DNA of 64,000 nt from JAYZQT01 sp036136335 (GTDB lineage Bacteria; Pseudomonadota; Alphaproteobacteria; MPNO01; UBA830), in contig JAYZQT010000032.1 of the NCBI GenBank assembly GCA_036136335.1, positions 1-64,000 of the forward strand, given 5' to 3'. The number at the start of each line of letters is the position of its first letter. Positions within the stretch are counted from its first letter, which is position 1. Positions 63,471 to 64,000 of this stretch are shown here, in pieces. The position numbers and the translations under genes were made by a program. Under the pieces are notes generated by a model, which was not told where the DNA came from, did no database searches, and was given only the letters and a program-made list of their open reading frames with translations.

Positions 63471-63875
63471 ATGATGACAAAACGCCAATACATTAATCCC
63501 AAAGGCGTCGCAGCCCCTCCCGGTAATTTTTCCTGGGTCGTCTCATCAGAAAGAACCCTTTATCTCGCGGGTCAGGTGGGCATAGACCAGAGTGGCCAAA
63601 CTGTTGATCCCAACGACGCGGGGGCTCAGGTAAAACAGGCTTTATATAATATCGATGCGACACTGCGCGAACTCGGCGGAACGTTGGACAATATTGTGAG
63701 AACAACGACATACGTCGTGGGAAAGGAAAATCTTGACAGTGCCCGCGCCGGCCGGAAAGCTATAATGGATGAGGGTTTGATGACAAACAAACCGGCCAAC
63801 ACACTGGTCGTTGTCTCGGGGCTTGCAAGTGACGACTGGCTCGTGGAGATCGAGACCACCGCAGTACTTGATTAA
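63471..63875 (+). CDS. RidA family protein
   Basis: A 134-residue Rid-fold protein. It contains TLYLAGQVGIDQSGQTVDP and the late acid and hydrophobic block (ANTLVVVSGLASDDWLVEIETTAV) with a conserved Glu. RidA hydrolyses reactive imines or enamines; in catabolic clusters, Rid proteins hydrolyse pathway intermediates. It is divergent from the Rieske oxygenase gene (98-base gap). An ATG three bases after the assigned one is possible. Confidence 0.92.
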   Translation: MMTKRQYINPKGVAAPPGNFSWVVSSERTLYLAGQVGIDQSGQTVDPNDAGAQVKQALYNIDATLRELGGTLDNIVRTTTYVVGKENLDSARAGRKAIMDEGLMTNKPANTLVVVSGLASDDWLVEIETTAVLD

Positions 63876-63878
63876 CAG

Positions 63879-64000
63879 TTAGGGAATTAACAAACTAACC
63901 TTTGCGTGCTGCCCGTCCTGATAAAGGCCGGTCGCAGCTTTGCGGAGGACATTTACGTTGTCTGGAGTAAGACCGTTGGCGGTACCGATATTTCGAGAGT
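63879..64000 (-). CDS. Unidentified protein, C-terminal end (partial)
   Basis: The minus strand is open from the window's right edge to a TAA at 63879. It encodes about 39 residues (TANGLTPDNVNVLRKAATGL, then QDGQHAKVSLLIP) with normal-looking composition. It converges on RidA with a gap of only 3 bases, which favours a real gene. The family is not recognisable from this fragment. Confidence 0.5.
   Translation of the reverse strand, partial: SRNIGTANGLTPDNVNVLRKAATGLYQDGQHAKVSLLIP

Noticed and set aside
1..64000. CRISPR array, prophage, insertion sequence or toxin-antitoxin locus
   Set aside because: No regularly spaced repeats, transposase, integrase, phage structural gene or recognisable toxin pair was seen on either strand.

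Overview
The window looks like chromosomal DNA of a free-living alphaproteobacterium, possibly a marine member of the Rhodospirillales. This is an inference: the run S49 peptidase, small CxxC membrane protein, glyQ, glyS, ppdK is a gene order I associate with that group, and the rich set of TRAP transport, CoA-transferase, Rieske and molybdenum-hydroxylase genes fits an aerobic heterotroph. There is no rRNA, phage, insertion sequence or CRISPR array. Two tRNA genes are present (Gln-TTG and Pro-CGG).

Left part (1-13.9 kb): end of an ETF-ubiquinone oxidoreductase, an exported TPR protein overlapping ispE, tRNA-Gln, a TusA-like protein, a major facilitator (MFS) transporter, a UbiD-family decarboxylase convergent with apt, a TAXI-type TRAP uptake operon (binding protein, fused permease, universal stress protein), a small periplasmic cytochrome c and dinB. 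From 14 to 24.9 kb come acyl-CoA and small-molecule catabolism genes: a two-subunit CoA transferase, a LigI-like amidohydrolase divergent from an AhpD-like protein and an SDR, a minus-strand operon of NIPSNAP, MetE-like and EamA genes, a truncated RidA gene beside tRNA-Pro, a diheme cytochrome c with a cytochrome c', and a family III CoA transferase with a crotonase that lacks both usual catalytic glutamates.

The middle (24.9-40.3 kb) is mostly housekeeping: polyprenyl diphosphate synthase, a TrmN6-like methyltransferase, S49 protease, glyQ, glyS, ppdK and ygfZ. It is followed by a tightly overlapping glycan operon of three glycosyltransferases, an AsnB-type amidotransferase and a Sel1-repeat protein.

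The right part (40.4-64 kb) is almost wholly catabolic and is the most interesting region. A plus-strand operon (cyclase-family hydrolase, HisD/HpsN-like dehydrogenase, cupin, MFS, PhzS-like monooxygenase) meets a minus-strand molybdenum hydroxylase operon. Next come a VOC protein, a group D flavin monooxygenase and a zinc alcohol dehydrogenase. These lead into a second, different molybdenum enzyme whose beta subunit carries the four-cysteine [4Fe-4S] insertion typical of 4-hydroxybenzoyl-CoA reductase. After it, on the minus strand, are a 5-formyl-THF cyclo-ligase-like protein, a soluble reductive-dehalogenase-like iron-sulfur protein, an MFS transporter with no canonical start codon, an isochorismatase-type hydrolase and a Rieske oxygenase, and then an intact plus-strand RidA. 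Together these suggest uptake and stepwise hydroxylation, reduction and hydrolysis of an unidentified aromatic, heteroaromatic or halogenated compound. The substrate cannot be read from the sequence.
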